A stretch of DNA of 64,000 nucleotides from Torulaspora globosa (lineage: Eukaryota; Ascomycota; Saccharomycetes; Saccharomycetales; Saccharomycetaceae). The position numbers were made by a program, and so were the translations under genes. Positions within the stretch are counted from its first letter, which is position 1. Each line of letters opens with the position of its first letter. Shown piece by piece: positions 39,343 to 48,657 of this stretch. The notes beneath the pieces are model-generated. The model ran no database searches. It was given only the letters and a program-made list of their open reading frames with translations, and was not told the DNA's origin. The stretch is taken from the NCBI RefSeq assembly GCF_014133895.1, contig NC_050728.1:124001-188000 (forward strand). Reading direction: 5' to 3'.

Positions 39343-41139
39343 ATGGTATGGGGATGGCTGCTATTGCCGCTGTTGTTCAATTTTATTGGGAAGGCTAGTG
39401 CTGCTGGTCAGCGTGTATGCCCTGTGCCGGATGAAAGAGCGTGCTTCACCGATGAGCTCACGCCGTTCCTACAAGACGATATGTTCTCTACGGAAATGCT
39501 TCTCCCGAGGACCGAGTCAACTGAATTTATTGAACTATCTTCTTCAATACCGACGCCTATTAAGCTCAATCTACCGACTACGATACATAGCGTAGCGGTT
39601 CGGATGAAGAATTCATCTCGTCCGGCTGCAATTGACACGAATGATAGAAATGAGACCAACGGAACATTCATATCTTTCGATCAATGGAGGGAAGCAAAGC
39701 TGAAGGAGGAAAATATCGAAGTTCGGGCTTCTAGCTCGTGGGAGGCTGCTGAGGGCGATGCAATCGGGGATGGAATGGAAGTCGAATTGGGATTTCTGTC
39801 GAGCGCGGAAGATAACGACTCGGCCCAGATAGGAACACAAGCTGGGAAGCACAGATTCAACTTCGCATCTCTAGATTGTGCTGCGACGATTGTCAAAACG
39901 AATATTGAAGCATCCGGTGCCTCGTCAATTTTGATTGATAACAAGGACAAGTATCTGCTCAATCCCTGCTTTGTTCCCAATAAATTTGTCGTGATTGAGT
40001 TATGCCAAGATATACTGGTTGAAGAGGTTGCTATCGCTAATTTTGAGTTTTTCTCTTCCACCTTCAAGAGAGTAAGATTCTCTGTTTCTGACAGGTTCCC
40101 AGTTGCTAAAAATGGTTGGATAGTCTTGAGCGAGGTTGAGGCAGAGAACACGCGGAACTTGCAAACGTTTCCAATCCCTAACCCTCAAATATGGGCCAGA
40201 TTCCTACTGATTGAGATTTTGTCTCATCACGATAATGAATACTACTGCCCGATTTCACTTGTGCAAGTTCATGGGAAAACAATGATGGATGAATTCAAGA
40301 TGGATAATTCTAGACCATCAGGACAAAAACCGATTAAGGAAGAAGCAATTCAGATACAAGGTAATCCAGAGTCCGAAGCTGCAGAGGAATGCAGCCTCTG
40401 GCCCTCAATCGATTTCGACCATATAATGGTTCCATCGAAATCGAGTGACGCTCTTAAGAACTGCACATGCAGACTAGCGCCTCTCAAATTCGAAGAGTTT
40501 CTGCGAGATCTGAATGACACGTATTGTCCAGCACCTATCAAGGATGCAATCCACGCACCTGCGTCATCCACTCCGTCTGCTACCACCGAAGAGTCCATTT
40601 TCAAGAACATTGTGAAACGATTGACTTCGCTGGAGTCTAATGCCACCCTCTCGATCCTTTACATGGAGGAGCAAGGTAAATTACTTTCGAGTTCTTTCAA
40701 TAATTTGGAGAAGGCCCAAATTGCCAAGTTCGATGGTCTTGTATCCATGTTTAACGATACGATGATGGACAATTTGAGAGCCTTGCGGAATTTCGCAAAC
40801 CAGTTGAAGGACCAATCGATCAAGATTCTCGAGGAACAAAAATTGAACAATGATGAGTTCACGACACACACTTCGCAGAGACTTGAAGTTTTGGAGCAAA
40901 AATTGAAAGGTCAAAGAAATCTGGCGTATGCTGCAAACTGCGCGGTTGTGTTCGCCCTATTTTATCTTTTCCTGAGTCGCGAGTTCAAATATGACACCAA
41001 GTTTGATAATGCTGTTGAGAGGCAAATATCAGAGAGTTTTGAGAGACCATTGCCAAACGAAACTCCCAATCTAGAAAGCGCTTCAAGCCTGCCGGTTTCA
41101 CCGGTGTCATTATCGGGATCTTCGATAACATCTAAATGA
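39343..41139 (+). CDS. SLP1: Slp1, SUN-like ER membrane protein
   Basis: Slp1 forms an ER complex with Emp65 that protects folding soluble proteins from degradation. The longest frame begins at TTG; the ATG at 39343 gives 598 residues (S. cerevisiae 587) and exposes a clean signal peptide (about 1-22, ending in ASAAG). The SUN-like domain runs about 170-310: FNFASLDCAATIVKTN, FVVIELCQDILVEEVAIANFE, FKRVRFSVSDRFP and YCPISLVQVHGKT. A predicted coiled coil precedes a membrane helix near 525-544, and the tail is Ser/Pro-rich. It is convergent with the cyclin, 47 bases away. It corresponds to YOR154W. Confidence 0.93.
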   Translation: MVWGWLLLPLLFNFIGKASAAGQRVCPVPDERACFTDELTPFLQDDMFSTEMLLPRTESTEFIELSSSIPTPIKLNLPTTIHSVAVRMKNSSRPAAIDTNDRNETNGTFISFDQWREAKLKEENIEVRASSSWEAAEGDAIGDGMEVELGFLSSAEDNDSAQIGTQAGKHRFNFASLDCAATIVKTNIEASGASSILIDNKDKYLLNPCFVPNKFVVIELCQDILVEEVAIANFEFFSSTFKRVRFSVSDRFPVAKNGWIVLSEVEAENTRNLQTFPIPNPQIWARFLLIEILSHHDNEYYCPISLVQVHGKTMMDEFKMDNSRPSGQKPIKEEAIQIQGNPESEAAEECSLWPSIDFDHIMVPSKSSDALKNCTCRLAPLKFEEFLRDLNDTYCPAPIKDAIHAPASSTPSATTEESIFKNIVKRLTSLESNATLSILYMEEQGKLLSSSFNNLEKAQIAKFDGLVSMFNDTMMDNLRALRNFANQLKDQSIKILEEQKLNNDEFTTHTSQRLEVLEQKLKGQRNLAYAANCAVVFALFYLFLSREFKYDTKFDNAVERQISESFERPLPNETPNLESASSLPVSPVSLSGSSITSK

Positions 41140-41186
41140 CCGCGATCATCATTCGAATTATGCATCATCAATCGTTGATAGAAAAT

Positions 41187-42716
41187 CTATGTAATTGTAA
41201 ATTCATAAATGCTTGGCACAGCATCCTGTGTGGACACGGATCTTTTGAAGTTCACTGGCGGGCCCTTAGGGCATGAATCCTTTGGAATATTGTGGCTTGA
41301 TGTTGCTACACCAGGAAGGGAGCTGAAACTACTTGACCTGCTCGTGATGCTCAGTCTTGGAGCGGTACTGAAGAGCGAGCTTGCGGATGCTGGAGTTATT
41401 GGACACACGGTGCAAGGTTTTACATGACCGGGTGTAAAGCTCATGTTGGGAATATGCTCGCTGAACTGCGTAAAAGAAGACCTTGATGATGTTGGAGTTG
41501 GAAGACCCCAGCGAGTTGACATACTGAGATCAATCGAAGAAAAAGAAGACGATGGAGTAGCCGGAGAGACATTCACTTGGCTCTCAGAGGGCGGCGAGTC
41601 GTGCTGATCAGAATCAGTCTTGGAAATGTTCTTGAAACCAGCAATCTCATCTAGACATGAACGCACATACTCTTTTAGAAGTGAGCTTCCGGAAGCTGTG
41701 TAGGGAATCAAGTTTGTGAATTTAAGAGAGCCAGTAAAGGATGATATTTGAGTGTAGAGCTGCAGAGTTTTCGATCTGTAATCGCTCAACCAATTTTGAA
41801 TTGGCAAATGTTTGTACTTCCTCAACAATGTGTTTGATATGGATTCCTTAGCATTCAACATCTTATAGCCAAAAATATCATTGAGATATAGTTGAAGACA
41901 AGCCCTAATATCATCGATAGATTGTTTGCTTGGAGACAAAGAGATATCATTAGCGGTAGGATCAGTCATAATGTGAAAACAGCCATCGTTGTCATGCGAC
42001 GAGTTGATCATCAGTTGCCCCAAGATTTCCGGAAATCTGCCCACGTTCAAAATCCGTGAAGCCAGCAGAATCGCAGTTATTGCTTTCGTTGAAGAAGAAT
42101 ACAACATGAAGTCCCGCTGATACAGGGTCAAATCAGCCAGAAAGTAGCTCAGGCCGGTGAAATTTGAGTCCTCGGGGATGGTACGGTCCGATGAACTTGA
42201 CATGAGGCATTGGACCATATCGAATGTCGACACCGAGCTTCCCACTGACCATTCCAAAGTTATAAGTATATGTCTCTGCATTTGCAGAATCATCGCAGGA
42301 TCATAACTTTGATTGCACAGATGACATAATTCCTTCAATGTTGGCACTCTCGTCTTCTTTTCATGGTATTTAGCAGCGATCCAAAGCGATGCTGTGACTA
42401 ACAGCTGATAATGTCTCTTGTAAACGATCTTCCTGCTGCAATATTTATCCGCGATAAAACACGCCAGAAACAACGTCTCTTGCGAAAGCCTGAAGATAAG
42501 ATGCAATTCAATCAGGAAGTCGATCAAATACGGTCTCATTTCCCACCGAATCTCCGGCTGGTTGTCAATCATCACGGGATTCAACAGCGACGTCGGGGTC
42601 TGTTCCAGATCCTGCAGGTACTGCAAGATCTCATTCTTGAACGGCTCAATGGCTATGTTGCACGCAATTCTCTCAGATTCTATCAGTTTAGGATCCAATG
42701 CCACACGTCTTTTCAT
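41187..42716 (-). CDS. G1-type cyclin (Cln family, Ccn1/Hgc1-like)
   Basis: The 509-residue protein has an N-terminal cyclin box at about 50-165: MIDNQPEIRWEMRPYLIDF, LACFIADKYCSRKIVYKRHY, LLVTASLWIAAKYHEKKTR and ILQMQRHILITLEWSVG. A Ser/Thr/Pro-rich C-terminus follows, with PEST-like character (PTSSRSSFTQF). It is clearly a CDK-binding G1 cyclin. The MIDxQPExxWxMRPYLxDFLIE block resembles Candida Ccn1/Hgc1 and filamentous-fungal Puc1-type cyclins more than S. cerevisiae Cln1, Cln2 or Cln3 as I remember them. No S. cerevisiae Cln gene sits beside SLP1, TAF2 or TOF1, so I give no symbol. The 883-base upstream gap contains an ACGCGT site. Confidence 0.88.
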   Translation of the reverse strand: MKRRVALDPKLIESERIACNIAIEPFKNEILQYLQDLEQTPTSLLNPVMIDNQPEIRWEMRPYLIDFLIELHLIFRLSQETLFLACFIADKYCSRKIVYKRHYQLLVTASLWIAAKYHEKKTRVPTLKELCHLCNQSYDPAMILQMQRHILITLEWSVGSSVSTFDMVQCLMSSSSDRTIPEDSNFTGLSYFLADLTLYQRDFMLYSSSTKAITAILLASRILNVGRFPEILGQLMINSSHDNDGCFHIMTDPTANDISLSPSKQSIDDIRACLQLYLNDIFGYKMLNAKESISNTLLRKYKHLPIQNWLSDYRSKTLQLYTQISSFTGSLKFTNLIPYTASGSSLLKEYVRSCLDEIAGFKNISKTDSDQHDSPPSESQVNVSPATPSSSFSSIDLSMSTRWGLPTPTSSRSSFTQFSEHIPNMSFTPGHVKPCTVCPITPASASSLFSTAPRLSITSRSSSFSSLPGVATSSHNIPKDSCPKGPPVNFKRSVSTQDAVPSIYEFTIT

Positions 42717-43599
42717 CTTCTTTTCTAAACCAGCTTGTCGACAAAAATCGAAAGACTCTTGCTCGAAACTCTTATTTCATAGATACTACTGCAGCCGGGA
42801 ATCGAATTTTATCAACACAATCCAGTTGTGCTCGATTCAACTCAATCTCACTGTATTTCTTCAAAACCAATCGACTGAAAAATTCAGTAACTTGAAGCCC
42901 TATCCGTATCTATAATTATATATAATTATCCACATAAATCGAGCATGCTTTGCAGGTGACATAATGTCCATCGTAGTGCTCATTCGGGCAGCAGCCATAA
43001 CGAAACGCTCGCAAGAAAGGCAAAAAGTAAAGGCCTTCGAGATACATCGATAAAAGTCATGGGAACAACACGTCAACGCCAAGACAGAAAATTACCAGAT
43101 ACAGATCTTCTACCGGTTAACGTAAACATCTAACGTGTAATTTTTCCCTGAATCTGTAATTTATATATTAGGCGGGGTTAATTATAACCCCATTGGGGAA
43201 AAACAATCTCGGAGGAATTACATCCGTTCCTACTAAAAGAGATCTCTCAGTGCTCGACGCACGGCAACCGATGCCCTAATCGGGCAACGGCGCGTGAACG
43301 CAGACGACGCGTCAGGGGCGCCTGAACTTCCATTGAGCCAGAGGGTTCCCACTCAAGATGCATCGCTGTAGCTCAAATCGCATTCAGAGCTTTGCGATAT
43401 CGGGTTAGAGAAGTTGGAGAGATGCGAAGTTGTCAGCGTCGAATGGATGGTGTGGTGTCTGGGTGGTAATTAGAGCCTTCAATTGGAAAGGTTTTACGTG
43501 GATAGTGATCGTGGCCTTTGAAAGTGACACAAAATGTAGTGTCAGCGTTGCGGACGCTGACGCCGATGGGTATAAGGAAGAGAATGGCCACACGGATAT
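42717..43599. promoter_or_regulatory. Long divergent promoter of the cyclin and the subtilisin-like gene
   Basis: This 883-base gap is the longest in the window. ACGCGT lies at 43307-43312 inside GACGCGTC, with GGCGCGT 17 bases earlier. GGGGTTA-ATTA-TAACCCC at 43174-43191 is a perfect 7-base inverted repeat, and its right arm overlaps CCCC-ATT-GGGG (43188-43198). The MCB site fits G1-regulated expression of the cyclin; the inverted repeats are unassigned. Two small frames near 42562-42915 and 42900-43082 resemble nothing and are not called. Confidence 0.5.
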
Positions 43600-44763
43600 A
43601 TGTTGAGACGGTATTTGGAGTTGGATTCGATAACTGTGATGCTTTACGTTGGTTTGGGATTATTTGTGCAGCTTTCTGCTGTCATGGCGCATAGCTTTAT
43701 TGTGCAGCTTGCCGGTAATACCTCAATGTCGACAGTTATAAGCGATTACTCGTTGCAAGTGAAGTCAGGGGACGTTGAGGCCATTGCGCTCGGTGGTAGG
43801 TTTCGGGCTTTGATGGGAGAATTTTCTGCCGATGTGCTGCGTAAGTTGCACCGGGACCCACGAGTAGCGGCGATCTCGATCGACCGTTGGTTGGAGCTTC
43901 AAGAATATGTGATACAGGGCCAGTCTCCCATGCACCTGTGTCGACTGGCGTCTAGCTCTACGAGCGTCCACCGGCCGTTCATGTTTGACTCGCATTCAGG
44001 AGGCGGTGTCGATATGTACCTTTTTGACACAGGGATCGATTTCAAGCATCCGGGTCTGAGCAACGTCGACGTGCGGCGGTTGGACGACTTTAGCGACTCA
44101 TCCGTTCCGGAGGGCTGCGATCCGCACGGTCACGGAACTGCGCTAGCGGGTCTTATAGCGTCTGAAACCTTCGGTGTTTTGAAAAGATGCGATCTGCTGG
44201 ACGTCAGGGTCGCCGACGAGCAGGGCAGAGTGAAGATCTCGAATCTTCTTCGAGGTTTGGGCCTGGCGACGGCACATGCTTCGAAATCAATGAAACCATC
44301 GGTATTTGTTATACCAATGGTTGCTGGGGTGAAAAACTACGTGCTCAGAACTGCTCTCGAAGCCATCCCCAGCGACATTGCAGTTGTTTTGCCGGCGGGA
44401 AACCAACAATCGGAAGCCTGCGACTTCTGTTTACTGGATAAAAGGAAAGTCGCGAACGTGCTTGTGGTAGGGTCCGCCGACGATAAGAATCGTATCGCAT
44501 CCTTTTCTAACTATGGAGACTGCGTGGATGTTTATACCTCAGGTGTCGGTGTAAGAACGTTGCAATCCACCGACTTGAATCCTAGAAGCCTCCTTACCTC
44601 AATCAACGGAACCTCAGCTAGCTGTGCCATTGGTGCTGGGGTCGTTGGTTACTACATGTCGATGGGATTGAGAAGCAACGAGGCCGTCGAGAAAATTCAT
44701 CAAGTGTCAGAGGAGGTTTCCAAGTACCCACACTACTGCAAACTTCTTCAACTAAAGCCCTGA
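43600..44763 (+). CDS. Short subtilisin-like serine protease, possibly Rrt12-like
   Basis: This 387-residue protein belongs to the S8 subtilisin family. A hydrophobic N-terminus (about 10-28) can act as a signal or anchor. An I9-like propeptide follows (HSFIVQLAGNTSMS; DPRVAAISIDR). The catalytic set is complete: Asp143 (LFDTGID), His178 (HGHGTALAG), the oxyanion Asn268 (PAGNQ) and Ser339 (NGTSASC). It is shorter than yeast Prb1 (635), Ysp3 (478) or Rrt12 (491). The counterpart of RRT12 (YCR045C) is likely because PER1 and TAF2 nearby come from the same S. cerevisiae block. PRB1 is also possible, as it lies near CAN1 in S. cerevisiae. Rrt12 acts in dityrosine spore-wall formation. Confidence 0.85.
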   Translation: MLRRYLELDSITVMLYVGLGLFVQLSAVMAHSFIVQLAGNTSMSTVISDYSLQVKSGDVEAIALGGRFRALMGEFSADVLRKLHRDPRVAAISIDRWLELQEYVIQGQSPMHLCRLASSSTSVHRPFMFDSHSGGGVDMYLFDTGIDFKHPGLSNVDVRRLDDFSDSSVPEGCDPHGHGTALAGLIASETFGVLKRCDLLDVRVADEQGRVKISNLLRGLGLATAHASKSMKPSVFVIPMVAGVKNYVLRTALEAIPSDIAVVLPAGNQQSEACDFCLLDKRKVANVLVVGSADDKNRIASFSNYGDCVDVYTSGVGVRTLQSTDLNPRSLLTSINGTSASCAIGAGVVGYYMSMGLRSNEAVEKIHQVSEEVSKYPHYCKLLQLKP

Positions 44764-44883
44764 TACATGCTAGTGGGCTTGCATGAGCCTCCCAAATCTC
44801 CTTGAGCCCTCTTATAGCTACATAATTTCAGGTTTATATACTTTCAAGTCATCAAGGCTTGCATTTACTGTCATTAATTGTTA

Positions 44884-44908
44884 ACGCGTCCTCCAGCGCC
44901 TGACGCGT
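44884..44908. promoter_or_regulatory. Two MCB (ACGCGT) elements upstream of TOF1
   Basis: ACGCGT occurs at 44884-44889 and 44903-44908, 19 bases apart. The second is inside the 10-base perfect palindrome TGACGCGTCA. They lie 93-117 bases before the TOF1 ATG. Tight pairing and the S-phase function of Tof1 fit control by MBF; this is inferred. Confidence 0.65.
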
Positions 44909-45000
44909 CAGTGCAGATCATAGAAAACCACATAGTTAGCTGGCTCAAACATCTTAACGAGTGATAGACTCATAAGAAGCACTCTGTATCGGGTGGGACA

Positions 45001-48000
45001 ATGAGTGAATCAGAGGCTCCACATGCAACTAATGAAGATTCGTCTTTGACAGTTCTTAAGGCAAGGATCGCATTACTAGCGACAGCGATTGGTGGTCCTG
45101 ACTATACTTCGAAATTGGATCCTCCGCCTTATAAGCTGGGAGATGACTGTTTGGCGTGTCTCAGAGATCTAAAAAGATGGTTTAAACTGGTTGATGACCA
45201 GCAGAATAGGTGGGACGTTGCGATGGCTTGTGCGAATTATCGCATTTTGATAGACGATTTACTGCCAATTCTGATAGACTGGGAAAACAAATGCTATCTA
45301 GCAGCTAAGCTCTCCAAGGAGGACAACTCGAATGCTACCTCAGTGTTCAGAAACAAAGAATACCATGACAGCATTGCACTAAACTGCCTACAGCTAATGG
45401 TTTTGATGACCTGGCCTTTAATTCTAACAGAACAGTCTCCATCGCATCAGGTGGCACTTTATACCGATCTCAAGAAGCACCAATTGAGCTACAAGAAGCA
45501 AATTTTATTAGCTGACGATGGGAAAGTGCTCAAGGCGGCAAATAGGCTGGCCGTGAATGTGCTTAAAATCAACAAAGTGGACAGGACGCCGAGGGAAAAC
45601 ATGGTACTTCGATTAGTGCTTCATTTCTTTAGAAATATTTTGGCAATAGAGCCTGGTGAGCTGAGCATATGTGCAAAGCAAAAATCCTCCTCTCGTGGCA
45701 TTAGCTCCGCGGATATGCTGCCGCCAGATGTTTCGATGGATGATATAAGCTTGAATGCCGTTATCTCAGCGTTTCACCGCAATAAGGTGTTCGGATTACT
45801 GCTGACCTTATCAAGCTCCCCCGCCGGTGAGTTTGATCAAGAGTTCATAAACCTCCCTGTTATGGAAGTTCTTTTCTTCTTGATTAAAGACCTCGACCAC
45901 AGGGTTTTGATTACAGCAAGGAAATGCAAGCTTCAAGGCTCCGCAGAGGATGAATACTCTACCGCTGGATTACAACTGACGCAACTGTTAGAAAAAGAGC
46001 GTAGGCTTAAAAAAATAGTTGTACAGAACACATCCAGTAGACACTCGAGGTTCGGTGCCCTGCTATCTATTCAAACGCATGACAATGTACGTTTAACGGT
46101 ATCAGGCGGCCAAAATCTGCTGGATGATGGTTCTGCACTTAAGAAACTAGATAACAGGAAGAAGTGGAAGAAGAGAGTAAGCACAAGACAGGATGATGTA
46201 GTAGACAAAGGACTACCCAACAGCTTACTGAACTCACAATTAAAATCTGTTCATCTGCATAGCACTACCTTGAAGGGCTTTATAACTTTCCTCGAGAATT
46301 TCATCGCATCAGCATTTAACAATGTACTGCATCGGATAACAAATCACTTCACAACAGAATTAGACCAGATGACGATTCTTCAGCAGGTCCAATATCTTCT
46401 ATACTATTCGTGGTTTTTGGGTTATAACAGAGAGCAGCGCAAACTGGATGGTTCAGTTGATGCAACATCTGTATCTGGGGCAGTGGCAGAGACAACTTTT
46501 ATTCTAGTTAGCTCATTACTGAGGAAGGGCTACGACGAAAAGAATTGGATTGTCACCCACGCAGCAATGATTGCATTCAATGAATTATTGCTGCTGATAG
46601 GCGATGAGTCTTTCAAACTTTCAGATGATGCTGATTTTATTCTTCCAAGACTGTTCAATAGCGAGAGAATCCAGCTTCTGGCAAGCTTGCCAAAGAGTTC
46701 CCTCCGATACTCCTTACAATATATGAAAAGCTGCGTCCAACTTACCCATACAGCTCTCAGAACATTTGAAGCGTACGACAATGACTCAAAGCTCACCATT
46801 TCAGGAAATGGTAAGCATGAACGCAAAGCTAGCTTTTCAGAATCCGATATAGCTAGTTTGATGCAATCTGAAAATTTGGATAGAGACGAGGCCTTGGAGC
46901 TTTTGAGTTCCTCCCCCAAAAAATACACAATTAACTTTGAGAAAGTGCAAAGATGCTACATGAATGAACCTACTATTGACTCCTACATCAGCTTTTTGCA
47001 AAGATTTAAGGAATTGGATGAGGAAGATCTTAAAAGAGGTTTATCTTTCCTTCACAGAGTACTCACCCAGAGTACTGAAGAATCATTATTATTTCGAATT
47101 GATCTAATAGTGCTGCTGAGAGATATACTCTCTCCTCAAGGGATTTCGAATGCCTCGCGACTCAGAAAGCATTTCGAAGATCTCTCAAACTATTTCCTAC
47201 ACAGTTTAAAGAAAAAGCTCAAAAAATCACCAGCATGGTTCACCGGTCTGCTTTTCCCTCTCTTGCATGATAGTGAGGTCGGATTCTATCAGAAATATTG
47301 TGAGACGAAGGTGATAAAAAAGAGTGCATTTTACGCAGTGCTACCCAGTAGATTTAAACCGATTGAATCGGAAGAAGAGCTTCCGAGCTCGCATTTACTG
47401 GATATGCATTTTGGTATTCTCGTTTCATCACTTATAGATGATGGCAAACAGGAATTGGTGGATGGCGTAATAAAACACTTGTCAACAATCATAAGCGATG
47501 CATCAATAAACCTGAATCAAAATATTTCTAATAATACTAAATCCGTCAAGGAGTTGGTATTAGATCCAGACACTAATCATGATTCCTTGTATTTCGATAA
47601 AGATTTTAGAGCTCTACTCGCCAGAGCAGGCTACTGTCTACCATCGACTATAAAGGAAAGATGTTACATCTCCGATGGTATGGAAATTGCAGAATTAGAT
47701 CGAAATCTCCAAATAATAACAAAGTACATGACTACTCCATTTGAAACACCCAACGGTTTGCCCTCATCATCATATTTGATAAGGCCTAAAGTCAATAGAG
47801 ATACTGGCCTCGAGGAGCAGAAGGAAGGGGATGGCGACGAGCCATATGACTATACTAATCCTATGATAGTTTCCGATAGTGAAGCAAACATGGTGGACGA
47901 TAACGGTTACTTTAATGACTTGCAAGGAAGCATGATGGCCGAGTTTGATGGTAGAGAGATCAGTAAGGGATTGGCGAAAACGAAGAAATCGAAGAACAAG

Positions 48001-48615
48001 AGAAGGACAGCCCGCTCGAAGAAGACTTCGGACGCAGATAATAATAAGCATATCCGAAGAGAGAAGGTTTTACTGTCTAGTAAAGAATTCATCAATGATT
48101 CCGACGATGAAGATTTTGTAAACCCTGTATTCTTCGAGAATGAAATGTACATGAGATTCTTGATTGACAAGCATGGGGGACAATTGCCGGATACAAAGTA
48201 CACAGAATTTGGCAAATTTGCAGCTGAAAGAATGGCAAATAACGGCAGAACAAAGAACGATTTCCGCAATCTCTTTGATGGTGCTATTCCCCAGATTTCT
48301 GATCTTCGTAATGGTGACTTCGCTAGCACTGGACCGGATAAGACGCTTTTTAGTCTATCAGGTCTCGTTTCAGCACAAATCGAAGCAAACACAACCAACG
48401 ATGGCCAAATAGTGTCCGTCGAATCTTCCAATACAAAAATCAACGAGAATCCCGAAAAACCTAACTCTCAGGTATCAACAGAAACTAGGTTTGCCAATGA
48501 CGACGGCTCTGTATCAGAAACCCCAATGACACCGACAGAACAAGAGGATGAACATGAAATGGGCCATCTGGCTAGAAAAAGGAGAAGAATATTTGTAGAG
48601 GATGATGAGGATTAA
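45001..48615 (+). CDS. TOF1: Tof1, replication fork protection protein (Timeless family)
   Basis: Tof1 with Csm3 stabilises stalled forks and mediates checkpoint signalling through Mrc1. The 1204 residues compare with 1238 in S. cerevisiae. The N-terminal Timeless domain is plain: LKARIALLATAIGGPDYT, LGDDCLACLRDLKRW, MVLRLVLHFFRNILAIEPGE, and LLSIQTHDNVRLTVSGG. LQYLLYYSWFLGYNREQRKL marks the second helical region. Acidic and basic C-terminal tracts follow (KTKKSKNKRRTARSKK, a likely nuclear signal; DDEDFVNPVFFENEMYMRF). The stop lies 42 bases from the convergent AVT2 stop. It corresponds to YNL273W. Confidence 0.96.
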   Translation: MSESEAPHATNEDSSLTVLKARIALLATAIGGPDYTSKLDPPPYKLGDDCLACLRDLKRWFKLVDDQQNRWDVAMACANYRILIDDLLPILIDWENKCYLAAKLSKEDNSNATSVFRNKEYHDSIALNCLQLMVLMTWPLILTEQSPSHQVALYTDLKKHQLSYKKQILLADDGKVLKAANRLAVNVLKINKVDRTPRENMVLRLVLHFFRNILAIEPGELSICAKQKSSSRGISSADMLPPDVSMDDISLNAVISAFHRNKVFGLLLTLSSSPAGEFDQEFINLPVMEVLFFLIKDLDHRVLITARKCKLQGSAEDEYSTAGLQLTQLLEKERRLKKIVVQNTSSRHSRFGALLSIQTHDNVRLTVSGGQNLLDDGSALKKLDNRKKWKKRVSTRQDDVVDKGLPNSLLNSQLKSVHLHSTTLKGFITFLENFIASAFNNVLHRITNHFTTELDQMTILQQVQYLLYYSWFLGYNREQRKLDGSVDATSVSGAVAETTFILVSSLLRKGYDEKNWIVTHAAMIAFNELLLLIGDESFKLSDDADFILPRLFNSERIQLLASLPKSSLRYSLQYMKSCVQLTHTALRTFEAYDNDSKLTISGNGKHERKASFSESDIASLMQSENLDRDEALELLSSSPKKYTINFEKVQRCYMNEPTIDSYISFLQRFKELDEEDLKRGLSFLHRVLTQSTEESLLFRIDLIVLLRDILSPQGISNASRLRKHFEDLSNYFLHSLKKKLKKSPAWFTGLLFPLLHDSEVGFYQKYCETKVIKKSAFYAVLPSRFKPIESEEELPSSHLLDMHFGILVSSLIDDGKQELVDGVIKHLSTIISDASINLNQNISNNTKSVKELVLDPDTNHDSLYFDKDFRALLARAGYCLPSTIKERCYISDGMEIAELDRNLQIITKYMTTPFETPNGLPSSSYLIRPKVNRDTGLEEQKEGDGDEPYDYTNPMIVSDSEANMVDDNGYFNDLQGSMMAEFDGREISKGLAKTKKSKNKRRTARSKKTSDADNNKHIRREKVLLSSKEFINDSDDEDFVNPVFFENEMYMRFLIDKHGGQLPDTKYTEFGKFAAERMANNGRTKNDFRNLFDGAIPQISDLRNGDFASTGPDKTLFSLSGLVSAQIEANTTNDGQIVSVESSNTKINENPEKPNSQVSTETRFANDDGSVSETPMTPTEQEDEHEMGHLARKRRRIFVEDDED

Positions 48616-48657
48616 ACGTCAAATAGCATTAATAGTACATATCGAGCATTATAGATG

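Noticed and set aside
41209..41427. 72-codon plus-strand frame inside the cyclin gene
   Set aside because: It is antisense to the Ser-rich tail of the cyclin and has no independent support.
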